Shown piece after piece: positions 55,251-63,745 of a stretch of DNA of 64,000 nucleotides; position 1 is the first letter of the stretch; each line of letters begins with the position of its first letter. This stretch comes from Mesorhizobium sp. B1-1-8 (lineage in GTDB: Bacteria; Pseudomonadota; Alphaproteobacteria; Rhizobiales; Rhizobiaceae): contig NZ_CP083957.1 in assembly GCF_006442795.2 (NCBI RefSeq), forward strand, positions 186,001-250,000, given 5' to 3'. The notes under the pieces are model-generated. The model was not told the DNA's origin. It saw only the letters and a list, made by a program, of their open reading frames with translations, and made no database searches. Position numbers and translations under genes: made by a program.

Positions 55251-55299
55251 ATAGGCGCTTTCGCCTATGGGAGCAAACGTGGCGAGGCGCTTTCGCCTA
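55251..55299 (-). repeat. Tandem hairpins upstream of the 79-aa gene
   Basis: ATAGGCG-CTTT-CGCCTAT (55251-55268) and AGGCG-CTTT-CGCCT (55285-55298) are two copies of one palindromic unit, about 32 bases centre to centre, within 80 bases of the start codon. Could be operators or RNA hairpins in the leader. Confidence 0.55.
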
Positions 55300-55368
55300 G
55301 CCGTCAAATTTGAAACTGAGACACTACCCGCGTGCGATAGGAGGTTCATTACTGCCTGCGGTATGCAA

Positions 55369-56433
55369 TTATCCTCTCTGGATCAGGACCGTGCTTTCAG
55401 CCGACCAACGCAACAGCACATCTTGTCCTTCCACAAGCTTCTGGGAACCGTCATTCTTGACCAGCACCTTGATCGTGTCGCCAGCGCGCTCGACGAAGTA
55501 GGTGCTGGAATTGCCGGCGAAGATGCGCTTCGAGACCCGGCCGCTCATCATGTTGCCGGCCGAGCCCGTGCCCGCAGAGACGGGAACAATCTGGATGCGC
55601 TCAGGCCGCACCGCGCAACTCACCTTGCCGCCTGCGACCGCGTGTACACCGGCCGCTGTGGCGATTGCCGTGCCGTCGGCCAACCTGATGCCGCTCCCGG
55701 TTGCCTCGCCGCGCAGGATGTTGGCATCGCCGAGGAAGATCGCCGCGAACTCACTCTTCGGTTGGTCGTAAATGTCTTCTGGCGGGCCTTCCTGCACCAG
55801 ACGGCCATCGCGGAGGATGCCGATTCGGTCGGCCATGGTCAGCGCTTCTTCCTGGTCGTGGGTGACGAAAATGGTGGTGATGCCGACCTCGCGTTGGATA
55901 CGTTTCAATTCCACCTGCATGTCGACGCGCAGCGCCTTGTCGAGCGCCGAGAGCGGTTCGTCGAGCAAGAGCACGCGAGGCGTCGTCACTATGGCGCGGG
56001 CCAACGCAACGCGCTGACGCTGGCCCCCGGAAAGCTGATGCGGACGCCGGCCGCCGAGCTTGGCTAATTGAACCAAGTCTAACGCACGCTGAACCTCGGC
56101 CTGAACGGTGGCCCTCGCCTCGCCTCGCACCGATAGGCCGAAAGCGACGTTGTCGGCGACGCTCATGTTGGGAAACAGCGCATAATTCTGGAACACCATC
56201 CCGATGCGCCGCTTCTCGACCGGGACCCGCTCGACGTTGTCGCCGCCGATGGAAATACGGCCACTGTCGGGGAAATCGAAACCGGCGATCTGCCTCAGGA
56301 GCGTGGTCTTGCCGCTGCCCGATGGCCCGAGCAGCGCATAGAAGCCGCCGTCGGGAAAGTCGATCGACACGTCGTCCAGTGCCTTCATAGCGCCGAAGCT
56401 GCGCGAGACATTCCGGACTTGCACCTCGGCCAT
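55369..56433 (-). CDS. ABC transporter ATPase (PotA-like)
   Basis: 354 aa. Walker A GPSGSGKTT, Q-loop VFQNYALFPNM, signature LSGGQRQRVALARA, Walker B LLLDEPLSALD, switch His THDQEEALT, and a C-terminal TOBE domain (PERIQIVPVSAG). PotA/CysA subgroup. Last gene of the GntR operon; its ATG overlaps the permease 2 stop (TAATG). Confidence 0.95.
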   Translation of the reverse strand: MAEVQVRNVSRSFGAMKALDDVSIDFPDGGFYALLGPSGSGKTTLLRQIAGFDFPDSGRISIGGDNVERVPVEKRRIGMVFQNYALFPNMSVADNVAFGLSVRGEARATVQAEVQRALDLVQLAKLGGRRPHQLSGGQRQRVALARAIVTTPRVLLLDEPLSALDKALRVDMQVELKRIQREVGITTIFVTHDQEEALTMADRIGILRDGRLVQEGPPEDIYDQPKSEFAAIFLGDANILRGEATGSGIRLADGTAIATAAGVHAVAGGKVSCAVRPERIQIVPVSAGTGSAGNMMSGRVSKRIFAGNSSTYFVERAGDTIKVLVKNDGSQKLVEGQDVLLRWSAESTVLIQRG

Positions 56434-57221
56434 TACTTTTCTCCGCCGAATCTAAACAAGCGCGCCGTAAGCAGCATCAGCGCCATCGACACGACAATGA
56501 TAATGGTCGATACCGCGTTGATCTCGGGCGTGAACCCCTTGCGGATCGCGGCGTAGATTTCGACCGGCAGCGTCGTCTGTCCGGGTGTCGCCAGGAAATA
56601 CGACACCACGAACTGGTCGAACGACACGGCAAAGGCAAACAGCCCACCGGCAATGACGCCAGGCATGATCCAGGGTAGCGTGACGCGCATCGTCACTTGC
56701 CACTGGTTGGCGCCGAGCGAGCGGGCCGCCTCTTCCAGCTCCGGCGCGAAGGTTTGCAACCGGGCCGAGACGACCACAATGACATAGGGCAGCGCCAGTG
56801 CGACATGGCCGAGCAGGATGGCGAACAGGCCCCGCCCGATGCCGATGCCGAAGAAGAAGATCAGCATCGCCGTGCCGGTGATCAGCCACGGAATGGCGAT
56901 CGGCGGGAAGAGAAGCGCCTGCAGGAATCTCTTGCCGCGGAATTCATAGCGGTAAAGCGCCAGCGACGCCGCTGAACCCAGCACGGTCGAGATGATGGTC
57001 GTGATGACGGCGATCTCGATGCTGTTCCGGGTGGCCGCGATCAACTGGTCGTTTTGCCAGAGCGAAGCGTACCACTCCGTCGTCCATTCGAACGGCAGCT
57101 GGTAGAAGGGCGAGACGTTGAACGACATCAGCGCCATGATGATGATCGGCAGGTAGAGGAAGGCGAGCAGCATTAAGATGTAGATCCGGCCCAGCCATTC
57201 CAGGATACGCGTCGTCGCCAT
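56433..57221 (-). CDS. ABC transporter permease 2 (PotC-like)
   Basis: 262 aa from ATG 57221 (MATTRILEWLGRIYILMLLA), ATGA overlap with permease 1. Six membrane segments and the EAA loop EEAARSLGANQWQVTMRVTL. PotC-type inner-membrane subunit. Confidence 0.94.
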   Translation of the reverse strand: MATTRILEWLGRIYILMLLAFLYLPIIIMALMSFNVSPFYQLPFEWTTEWYASLWQNDQLIAATRNSIEIAVITTIISTVLGSAASLALYRYEFRGKRFLQALLFPPIAIPWLITGTAMLIFFFGIGIGRGLFAILLGHVALALPYVIVVVSARLQTFAPELEEAARSLGANQWQVTMRVTLPWIMPGVIAGGLFAFAVSFDQFVVSYFLATPGQTTLPVEIYAAIRKGFTPEINAVSTIIIVVSMALMLLTARLFRFGGEK

Positions 57222-58090
57222 CACGCGGCCCTTCGCAGCACCGGTGAGGCGATCGCCAGGATGACCAGGACGACGGCGAGCAGTATGAAGGAGAGTGCCG
57301 CTCCCAGCGGCCAGTTGAACACGGCGACGAACTGGTCCTCGATTAGCGTGCCGTAGAACGTGCCGGTGCGCCCGCCAAGAATGCGCGGTTCCATGAAGGA
57401 GCCGACGACTGGCACGAAGATGAGCGCCGCGCCCGCCACCAGCCCGGGCATCGACAGCGGGAGGATCACTCGCTTCAGCACCTGCAGCCGCGAGGCGCCG
57501 AGCGAGCGTCCGGCCTCGATCAGCGAGTCGTCGATCGCCTGCAGGGTGAGATAACAGGTCAGCACCATGTAGGGCACGTAGGAGTGCACCAGCCCGATGA
57601 TGACGGCCGGATAGGAATACATCAGGTCGATGTTGATCTTGAACGGCAGCACCGCGTTGAGCGTTGTGTCGAGAATGCCGCCTTCGCGCAAAACCATCGC
57701 CCAGGAAAAGATGCGCACCAGCCCGTTCGACCAGAAAGGCAGGATGACGAGCAGGAAGATCGCCTCGCGGCTGCGGCCCTTCAGCACCTTGGCCAGCACG
57801 TAGGCCGCGGGATAGCCAATGACGATGCACCACAGCGTCACCTCGAGGCCGAGGCGCAGCGAGGCCAGCAGCAACGTCAGGTAAAGGCTTTGCGAGAAGA
57901 AGGCGGCATAATTGCCGAGCGTGAACGCCCACGGCTTTCCCGACAACGGCAGGTCGCTCATGAAGGAGAAGAACACCATGGCCGACAGCGGCAGGAAGAT
58001 AGCCACCGTCAGCCACAGATAGGCGGGCGCCAGCAGCGGCAGAGCCGATTTCAGCCCGCTGCGCGACGCCGTCGCAGCCTGTGCTGTCAT
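57221..58090 (-). CDS. ABC transporter permease 1 (PotB-like)
   Basis: 289 aa. Six membrane segments; EAA motif IEAGRSLGASRLQVLKRVIL. PotB-type inner-membrane subunit, placed after the binding protein gene. Confidence 0.94.
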   Translation of the reverse strand: MTAQAATASRSGLKSALPLLAPAYLWLTVAIFLPLSAMVFFSFMSDLPLSGKPWAFTLGNYAAFFSQSLYLTLLLASLRLGLEVTLWCIVIGYPAAYVLAKVLKGRSREAIFLLVILPFWSNGLVRIFSWAMVLREGGILDTTLNAVLPFKINIDLMYSYPAVIIGLVHSYVPYMVLTCYLTLQAIDDSLIEAGRSLGASRLQVLKRVILPLSMPGLVAGAALIFVPVVGSFMEPRILGGRTGTFYGTLIEDQFVAVFNWPLGAALSFILLAVVLVILAIASPVLRRAA

Positions 58091-58155
58091 GATACCCTCC
58101 TCCCCAGGATAGGAAGGATCAGCCAGCCTGATGGTCGGCTGATCTCGGCGTCTTG

Positions 58156-59217
58156 TTACTTCACGTCGACCTTCAGCTGCTGCCAGAGCTCCAGATAGGC
58201 TTTTCGCTGGGCATCGGTGATCGGTGCCTGGAACTGGATGCGTTTGGCTACCTCGGGGCTGCCCATCACCTTGCGGTTGAAGGCATCCTCGGGCAACGCT
58301 TCCACTGCCTTTGTGTTAGCCGAAACCGGCGCGCCGACCTTGGTGACCCATTCGACATAGAATTTCGGGTCGATCATGTAGTTGATGAAGGCCTCGGCGC
58401 CGGCAACGTTCTTGGAACCGGCCGGAATGGAAAAGGCGTCGAGCCAGGCGACCGCCCCTTCCTGAGGGATGACCAGCGAGACCGGAAGCTTGAAGTGGGT
58501 CTTGGCCCGGTCGGCCGAGCCGCTCCAATAGGTGCCGATGTCGATCTGGTTGGAGGCGACCATCTGGTTCCAGTCGTTCTCCGAGCTCCAGAAGGTCTTG
58601 ATCTGCGGCATTAGCGAGGTGAGCTTCGCCTTGACCGCACCCATGTCCTTGATGTCGTTGATATTCTGGCCGGTGGCGATAGCGCCGAACTGGACCGCTT
58701 CGACGGCGTCGTCGCGGATGATGACGCGGCCCTTGTGGGCGGGATTCCACATCTCGGCGATCGACGTCGGCGGTTTGTCGAAGGATTTATCGTTGATGGC
58801 GAGCGCCGTCAGGCCCCAGACCCACGGCACGCCATACACCTTGCCGTCATGGTCGAGCATCGGCGAGCTCGCCTTGTCCTTGGCGATGTCGGCATAGTTC
58901 GGCATCTTGGAGGTATCTATCGGCTGGATCAGCTTTTCCGCCATCGCCTGGTCATTGAAGGCGGCGTTGATCATGACGACGTCGTAGAGCCCGGGATTGG
59001 TCCGGATCTTGGTCAGCATTTCCTGTTCGGAATTGAAGAAGTCGTTGACGACCTTATTGCCGGTCGCCTTCTCGAAGGCTGCAACGGCCCAGGATTCGTC
59101 GGCTCCGTAGCCCTTCCAGTTGAGCACATGCACTTCGTCGGCCTTGGCCGCAAAGGCGAGCGCGGAGGTGAAGACGGCGGTCGCCGTCAGCAGGGCAGTC
59201 AAGTCAGGCATGCGCAT
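58156..59217 (-). CDS. ABC transporter periplasmic binding protein (PotD-like)
   Basis: 353 aa from ATG 59217 (GAGGAG upstream), signal peptide MRMPDLTALLTATAVFTSAL. Mature start DEVHVLNWKGYGADES is the spermidine/putrescine-binding (PotD/PotF) pattern; also YDVVMINAAFNDQAM, VPWVWGLTALAIN and DIGTYWSGSADR. Ligand not fixed by sequence; the linked enzymes suggest a riboside-type or amine compound. Confidence 0.93.
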   Translation of the reverse strand: MRMPDLTALLTATAVFTSALAFAAKADEVHVLNWKGYGADESWAVAAFEKATGNKVVNDFFNSEQEMLTKIRTNPGLYDVVMINAAFNDQAMAEKLIQPIDTSKMPNYADIAKDKASSPMLDHDGKVYGVPWVWGLTALAINDKSFDKPPTSIAEMWNPAHKGRVIIRDDAVEAVQFGAIATGQNINDIKDMGAVKAKLTSLMPQIKTFWSSENDWNQMVASNQIDIGTYWSGSADRAKTHFKLPVSLVIPQEGAVAWLDAFSIPAGSKNVAGAEAFINYMIDPKFYVEWVTKVGAPVSANTKAVEALPEDAFNRKVMGSPEVAKRIQFQAPITDAQRKAYLELWQQLKVDVK

Positions 59218-59257
59218 GGTTCGCTCCTCTCTGTGTGATGCCCGCTTCCCGGGCTTT

Positions 59258-60241
59258 TCAGGCTGTCTGGTCGGCCTTCTGGGTCTGGCCTGGCGCACCG
59301 GTCGAAGAACCGTCCGCATGGCTCAGGAAAGTCTGGATTTCCTCGTCGGTCGGCGCCGATGAGCCGCCGTGACGGGTAACCGAAATGGCCGCGGCCGCGT
59401 TGGCATAGTGCGCCGCCTCGAAGGCACGCATATCGCGGGCCAATGCGCTGACGAAAGCGCCGATATGGGTGTCGCCGGCGCCGTTGGTGTCGATGCCTGC
59501 GACCTTGAAACCGGGAATGGTGCGGGCGGACCCGTCTGCCAGCAGCACATGGCAGCCCTTCGCGCCAGAGCGGATGATGACGCCGGCCGCCTGCGGGCAA
59601 TGGTCGGCCAGAAGCCGTGCCGCGAGTGCTCCCACATCGCCCGGACCGGCAATCTCGGCCGCTTCGGTGGCGTTGCAGCTCAACCAGGTGACACGGGCAA
59701 GCACCGGCGACAGGACGGCGCGCGGAATGTCCGAAATGACCGGCGTTGGGTCGAAGACGAAAGGCAATCCGGCCGGCAGCGCCTCGATCCAGTCGGTCAG
59801 CGCGTCGCGACTCCCAGGGTAGCTCAGCGTATAGCCGGAAGTGAACACCCAATCCCCCGGCCCAACCACCACCGGCGCCATCATGTCGAGGCTCAGCACG
59901 CTTTCGGCACCCGGCCATGACACGAAGGTGCGTTCGGCATCGTCCGAGATCATGGCGACGCAATTGCCGCTGTCCATGACAGGCGATGGCGGCATCAGCG
60001 TTTCGATGCCCGCCTCGGCGAAGGCGGTGCGCAGGAAGTCGCCATTGGGTCCGCTGCCGAGCTGGCCCGCGAATACCACTTTCATGCCGGTGCGGCTCGC
60101 AGCGACCATCATGTTGAAGCCGCCGCCGGCGACCTGCGCATAGCTCGAAGCAGTCTTCTCCGTCCCGGACGCCGGCAAGGCGTCGATGCGGTAGATGTAA
60201 TCGACCACCGCGCTGCCGATATGGACGAGACGCCCGCTCAT
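59258..60241 (-). CDS. PfkB-family carbohydrate kinase
   Basis: 327 aa from ATG 60241, ATGA overlap with the glycohydrolase stop. PfkB signatures: GGGFNMMVAASRTG near the N-terminus and IDTNGAGDTHIGAFVSAL (catalytic Asp in GAGDT) near the C-terminus. Ribokinase-like; phosphorylates a sugar or nucleoside, plausibly the ribose freed by the neighbouring hydrolase. Confidence 0.94.
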   Translation of the reverse strand: MSGRLVHIGSAVVDYIYRIDALPASGTEKTASSYAQVAGGGFNMMVAASRTGMKVVFAGQLGSGPNGDFLRTAFAEAGIETLMPPSPVMDSGNCVAMISDDAERTFVSWPGAESVLSLDMMAPVVVGPGDWVFTSGYTLSYPGSRDALTDWIEALPAGLPFVFDPTPVISDIPRAVLSPVLARVTWLSCNATEAAEIAGPGDVGALAARLLADHCPQAAGVIIRSGAKGCHVLLADGSARTIPGFKVAGIDTNGAGDTHIGAFVSALARDMRAFEAAHYANAAAAISVTRHGGSSAPTDEEIQTFLSHADGSSTGAPGQTQKADQTA

Positions 60242-61278
60242 GCTGCCGCCTCCCCACCGCCTTGTGCCAAACGTGCCGAAACAAGATCGCCGGCGAGCCG
60301 GCGTACCTCGTCCAGATCGAGACCCTTCAACTCGGCAATCCTCTCCCGCGGCAGCGCGGACAGTCCAGCGCAGGCGCCTGCCATGCCGGCAGCGATTGCT
60401 CCGATCGTGTCGGTATCGCCGCCGAGGTTGGCGGCAATGACGGCCGCCTGCCACGGATCGCCCCGGGCTACTTCCAAAACCGCGAAGGCAGCGGGTATCG
60501 ACTCCTGACTGATGACGCCGGTGCCGACCAGATCGACAATCAGCGCTATGGCTTCGTCGCGGGGCTTGCCACGCACAAGGGCCCGCGCCCAGTCGATGCG
60601 CGCTGCCATGTCGTCGCCGCCTGTGACCCAACGCCCGAGAGCCGCGCCACGCCTGGCCGCCTCGGCAGCATGGCTGGACGCTTCCTGCCAGCTCGCGCCG
60701 GATATTCCGCAGCTGACCGCGGCCGCAACAGCCGCAGCAGACGCGATGGCAATCGAGGTGTTGTGGGTCGCGCGGCATGTCTCGTCCACCTTGGCGACCA
60801 ATGCATCCAGGGATTCCGGCGGCATTAGGATGCCGACCGGGGCGATCCGCATCGCCGCTCCGTTGGTATCGCCGGTGCGCCCGGCTTCCTCCGGCTCGAT
60901 CCCGTCATTGATGGCATCTATGGCGCGCTTGGTTGAGGGCCCGAGCAGGTCGTAGGAGCCGCGAGCCTTGACGTCGCGCTCCCAGTCGAGCAGCGCGTTG
61001 ACCCAGCGACGATGGTCGAAGGCGGGCCCCGATTCCAATAGGATACGGCCGAGCAAAAGGGTCTGTTCGGTATCGTCTGTGATGGCGCCGGCCGGCAGGC
61101 CGCGCGAGACTGGATGATCCGGCACCGGCGCGACCAACCTGTCGACAAATCCATAGGCCGACCTGATCTCGGCAGGCGACAGAAGCTGCGTCGGCATGCC
61201 CAGCGCATCGCCAAGCGCGCCGCCTAGCAGCGCACCCATCGCCCGATCAACCACCGCCTCCCTGTACCTCCCCTTCAT
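60238..61278 (-). CDS. ADP-ribosylglycohydrolase family protein
   Basis: 346 aa. DraG-like all-helical fold: GALLGGALGDALGMP, AITDDTEQTLLLG (first Mg site), TGDTNGAAMRIAPVG, NLGGDTDTIGAIAAGMAG (second Mg site). These enzymes cleave N-glycosidic bonds of ADP-ribosyl or related ribosyl groups. Placement with a sugar kinase and importer points to catabolism of an imported riboside rather than protein deADP-ribosylation. Confidence 0.92.
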   Translation of the reverse strand: MKGRYREAVVDRAMGALLGGALGDALGMPTQLLSPAEIRSAYGFVDRLVAPVPDHPVSRGLPAGAITDDTEQTLLLGRILLESGPAFDHRRWVNALLDWERDVKARGSYDLLGPSTKRAIDAINDGIEPEEAGRTGDTNGAAMRIAPVGILMPPESLDALVAKVDETCRATHNTSIAIASAAAVAAAVSCGISGASWQEASSHAAEAARRGAALGRWVTGGDDMAARIDWARALVRGKPRDEAIALIVDLVGTGVISQESIPAAFAVLEVARGDPWQAAVIAANLGGDTDTIGAIAAGMAGACAGLSALPRERIAELKGLDLDEVRRLAGDLVSARLAQGGGEAAA

Positions 61279-61281
61279 CGC

Positions 61282-62007
61282 TCAAAACTCCAGATGCAGG
61301 GCGAAGTGCTGGGGATTGAGCAGGCTGACGACATATTCGATCGGCCGACCGTCGGCGGCCCGCGTTAGCCGCCGGCCGCGAAGGAACGGCGTGCCCGGTG
61401 GACAATTGAGGACCGCGGCGTCCTCGCCGCTCAACATTTCGATATCGACCCACTCCTCGCCGTGATCGGGCACCAGACCAGCGCTGCGCAGTGTCTGGTG
61501 AAGAGAGCCCTCGCGCAGACCCTTGAGCGGAACTTCCTCCAACTCCGGGGACAAAGGCATGCGGCTGCGTTCTATAGAGATTGCATGACCGTCGGCGGCA
61601 TTGCTGCGCACGCGATCGACAGCGATGAAAGCTGGGTTTTGTATGCCAAGCCTCGCCGCCAACTCAGCATCCTCGATGACCTCCAGTCGCAGCGTGCGCG
61701 TTTCGGCGTTCGCCCCGGCATTGGCCAGCGCCCTCGACCAGCCAATAGAATCGTCAACCCTCTTTCCGTCGAAGGTCACGAATGAGCCGATGCCGACGCG
61801 GGTGGTGATAAGGCCGCGATTGGAAAGCTCCTCCAATCCTTTGCGCACCGTGTTGCGGCTGACGGAGAAGCGCTGCACCAGCTCGTTCTCGCTCTGCAGA
61901 CGCTCGCCAAAGCCCAGAACGCCGGAGCGGATTTCCTTTTCGAGAACGGTCGCGATCTGCTCCGGCTTGGCGACGCCAGGCGATAGGGGAAATGCAGATC
62001 GAGCCAT
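61282..62007 (-). CDS. GntR/HutC-family repressor (HTH plus UTRA)
   Basis: 241 aa from ATG 62007. N-terminal winged HTH (RLQSENELVQRFSVSRNTVR, KGLEELSNRGLI) and a C-terminal UTRA ligand domain (AFIAVDRVRSNAADGHAISI, IEYVVSLLNPQHFALHLEF). First gene of the operon, three bases before the glycohydrolase, so it probably represses itself and the operon until the imported ligand is present. Confidence 0.93.
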   Translation of the reverse strand: MARSAFPLSPGVAKPEQIATVLEKEIRSGVLGFGERLQSENELVQRFSVSRNTVRKGLEELSNRGLITTRVGIGSFVTFDGKRVDDSIGWSRALANAGANAETRTLRLEVIEDAELAARLGIQNPAFIAVDRVRSNAADGHAISIERSRMPLSPELEEVPLKGLREGSLHQTLRSAGLVPDHGEEWVDIEMLSGEDAAVLNCPPGTPFLRGRRLTRAADGRPIEYVVSLLNPQHFALHLEF

Positions 62008-62013
62008 ATGCAA

Positions 62014-62042
62014 ACCTGTTCAATATACCTGTATAACCCTGT
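62014..62042 (-). promoter_or_regulatory. Repeated ACCTGT motif upstream of gntR
   Basis: ACCTGT at 62014 and 62027 and ACCCTGT at 62036, with TATAC-AG-GTATA inverted across the second (62024-62035). Likely GntR operator region. Confidence 0.5.
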
Positions 62043-62382
62043 CCACTAGCGCCAGTTGGCCTCCTCGTCAATTCGATTTTCTTAAATTGGCTGCCGCAAC
62101 CCACCGTCGCGGCCAAGGAAGACGATCCCAAGCAGCCCGATTCAGGAAGGGTGATCGAACGCAGGCGTTCGCAAATGAGCACAGGTCGGCAAGAAAGTCC
62201 TTCTTGGCGCCGTCACTGCTCGCAGGCAAGTCCTGGTTGTAATCGAGTGTTTTGCCTTCCGGCACCTGCCCGGCAAATCAATCCCTGGAGATGCTGCTCA
62301 TTGATATCCCGCGGCTGTATCCCCTTCAGCGGCATCTTGACCTCACCCTTTCTTCCTTACACCAACCCGGCATGCGCAGCCG
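62043..62382. other. Intergenic between gntR and fic
   Basis: About 340 bases, no gene or hairpin recognised. Confidence 0.45.
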
Positions 62383-63489
62383 TCAGTCCAGCTTCACCAG
62401 CGAATAACTGGTGCTGCGCCCGCCGCCCTCATCCTTGATCAACATACCCCGGCCCAGCAAATCACTGATGTCGCGCAGCGCCGTATCGGGGGAGCATTTC
62501 TCGATGATCGCCCACTTGGACGATGTGAGCTTGCCTTCAAACTCATCGAGCAACCGGTTCAGCATGTCGCGCTGGCGCTCGTTGAGAGGGTCCGCCGCAT
62601 GCTTCTCCCAGAACCGCGCCTTCGTGAGCACGCCGCCCAGAATGGTTTCGGCTCGCTCAAACGCGCCCGAAAGACAGGCAACAAACCACATGAGCCACTC
62701 GGTGATGTCGAGATCGCCTTTCTGCGTCGATTCCAGGATATTGTAATACGATTTGCGCTCCTGCCTGATCTGCGCCGACATGCTGTAAAAGCGCTGCGGA
62801 TTATCCTCCGAGCGCGCAAGCTGCATGTCGGCGATCGCCCGCGCGATGCGTCCGTTGCCGTCCTCGAACGGGTGAACGGTCACGAACCACAGATGCGCGA
62901 TGCCTGCCTTCAGCACGGGATCGAAGCCCTGCTCCTCATTGAACCAGGCAAGGAGTGCGCTCATATCGTCCGCAACGCGCGCGGCCTTCGGCGCCTCGTA
63001 ATGAACGCGCTCGCGCCCAACCGGCCCCGAAATAACCTGCATCGGCCCTGAACTGTCATCCCGCCATGCGCCAACTCTGATCTTTTGCATGCCACTGCGC
63101 CCCGTCGGAAACAGGGCCGCATGCCATCCGAACAACCGCTCGTCGGTGAGCGCCTGATCGTATTTCTGCGTCGCATCGAGCATCATCTCGACGATGCCTT
63201 CGACATCGCGATGCGCCGGGACCAGCCCCCCTATATCCATGCCCAGACGCCGGGCAATGGATGAGCGCACCTGGTCGCGATCGAGGATTTCGCCCTCGAT
63301 CTCGCTGGATTTGAGTACGTCCTCAGTCAAGGTCTGGAGCGTGGCTTCGCTGCGCAGGCCAAAGCCGAGCCCTTCCATCCGCCCGATCAGCCGCCCCTGG
63401 CGGTGGCGCACGGATGCAAACGGCTCCGCCAGAACCTTGTGATCCCAGCGAAACTCCGGCCAGTCGTCCCGTTCATGGATATAACTCAT
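62383..63489 (-). CDS. Fic family protein (DUF4172-Fic-winged HTH), self-inhibited class
   Basis: 368 aa. N-terminal DUF4172-like region (DWPEFRWDHKVLAEPFASVR). Inhibitory helix motif SSEIEG at 61-66 ([S/T]xxxE[G/N]). Catalytic Fic motif HPFEDGNGRIAR at 206-217, expected to transfer AMP to a hydroxyl side chain. The C-terminal winged-helix (SPDTALRDISDLLGRGMLIK) could bind DNA. Two palindromes lie at and just upstream of the start codon, so autoregulation is likely. Confidence 0.94.
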   Translation of the reverse strand: MSYIHERDDWPEFRWDHKVLAEPFASVRHRQGRLIGRMEGLGFGLRSEATLQTLTEDVLKSSEIEGEILDRDQVRSSIARRLGMDIGGLVPAHRDVEGIVEMMLDATQKYDQALTDERLFGWHAALFPTGRSGMQKIRVGAWRDDSSGPMQVISGPVGRERVHYEAPKAARVADDMSALLAWFNEEQGFDPVLKAGIAHLWFVTVHPFEDGNGRIARAIADMQLARSEDNPQRFYSMSAQIRQERKSYYNILESTQKGDLDITEWLMWFVACLSGAFERAETILGGVLTKARFWEKHAADPLNERQRDMLNRLLDEFEGKLTSSKWAIIEKCSPDTALRDISDLLGRGMLIKDEGGGRSTSYSLVKLD

Positions 63490-63515
63490 AATCTCCGCAC
63501 CTCATGCGGATGTTC
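63489..63515 (-). promoter_or_regulatory. fic operator 1
   Basis: TAATCTCCGCAC, CTC, then ATGCGGATG: imperfect palindrome overlapping the fic start codon. Confidence 0.6.
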
Positions 63516-63543
63516 TGCTCGACATTCACCGCAAAAGCAAGAT

Positions 63544-63570
63544 TAATCTCCGCATCTAATGCGGTGATTA
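63544..63570 (-). promoter_or_regulatory. fic operator 2
   Basis: TAATCTCCGCAT, CTA, ATGCGGTGATTA: a 27-bp palindrome with one mismatch, 55 bases centre to centre from operator 1 (about five helical turns). Confidence 0.65.
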
Positions 63571-63600
63571 ACGCCCGCAATCTCCGCTTGCCGTCCCGAC

Positions 63601-63645
63601 GCCGTCCCGACTGAAGTCCGCCGGACATACAAAATAGCTAATTTA
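63601..63645 (-). repeat. Dispersed repeat, copy C (promoter side of fic)
   Basis: On the minus strand: TTAGCTATTTTGTATG, then CCGGCGGACTTC. Same core as copies A and B; here it lies upstream of fic operator 2 and could supply promoter elements. Confidence 0.5.
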
Positions 63646-63745
63646 GGGTCGAGCCGATCACATAAGATCGAGCACTTGGCCTCAGCCTTCCGTCTTCCTG
63701 GATGCAGCGGGGCAATCGGCTCGCATCCGTCGGCGGAAGGCGGCG

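Noticed and set aside
56433..58016. Long 527-codon reading of permease 2
   Set aside because: The first half is an out-of-frame reading of permease 1; the true start is ATG 57221.
59258..60778. 506-codon reading of PfkB
   Set aside because: The N-terminal 179 codons are an out-of-frame reading of the glycohydrolase; true start ATG 60241.
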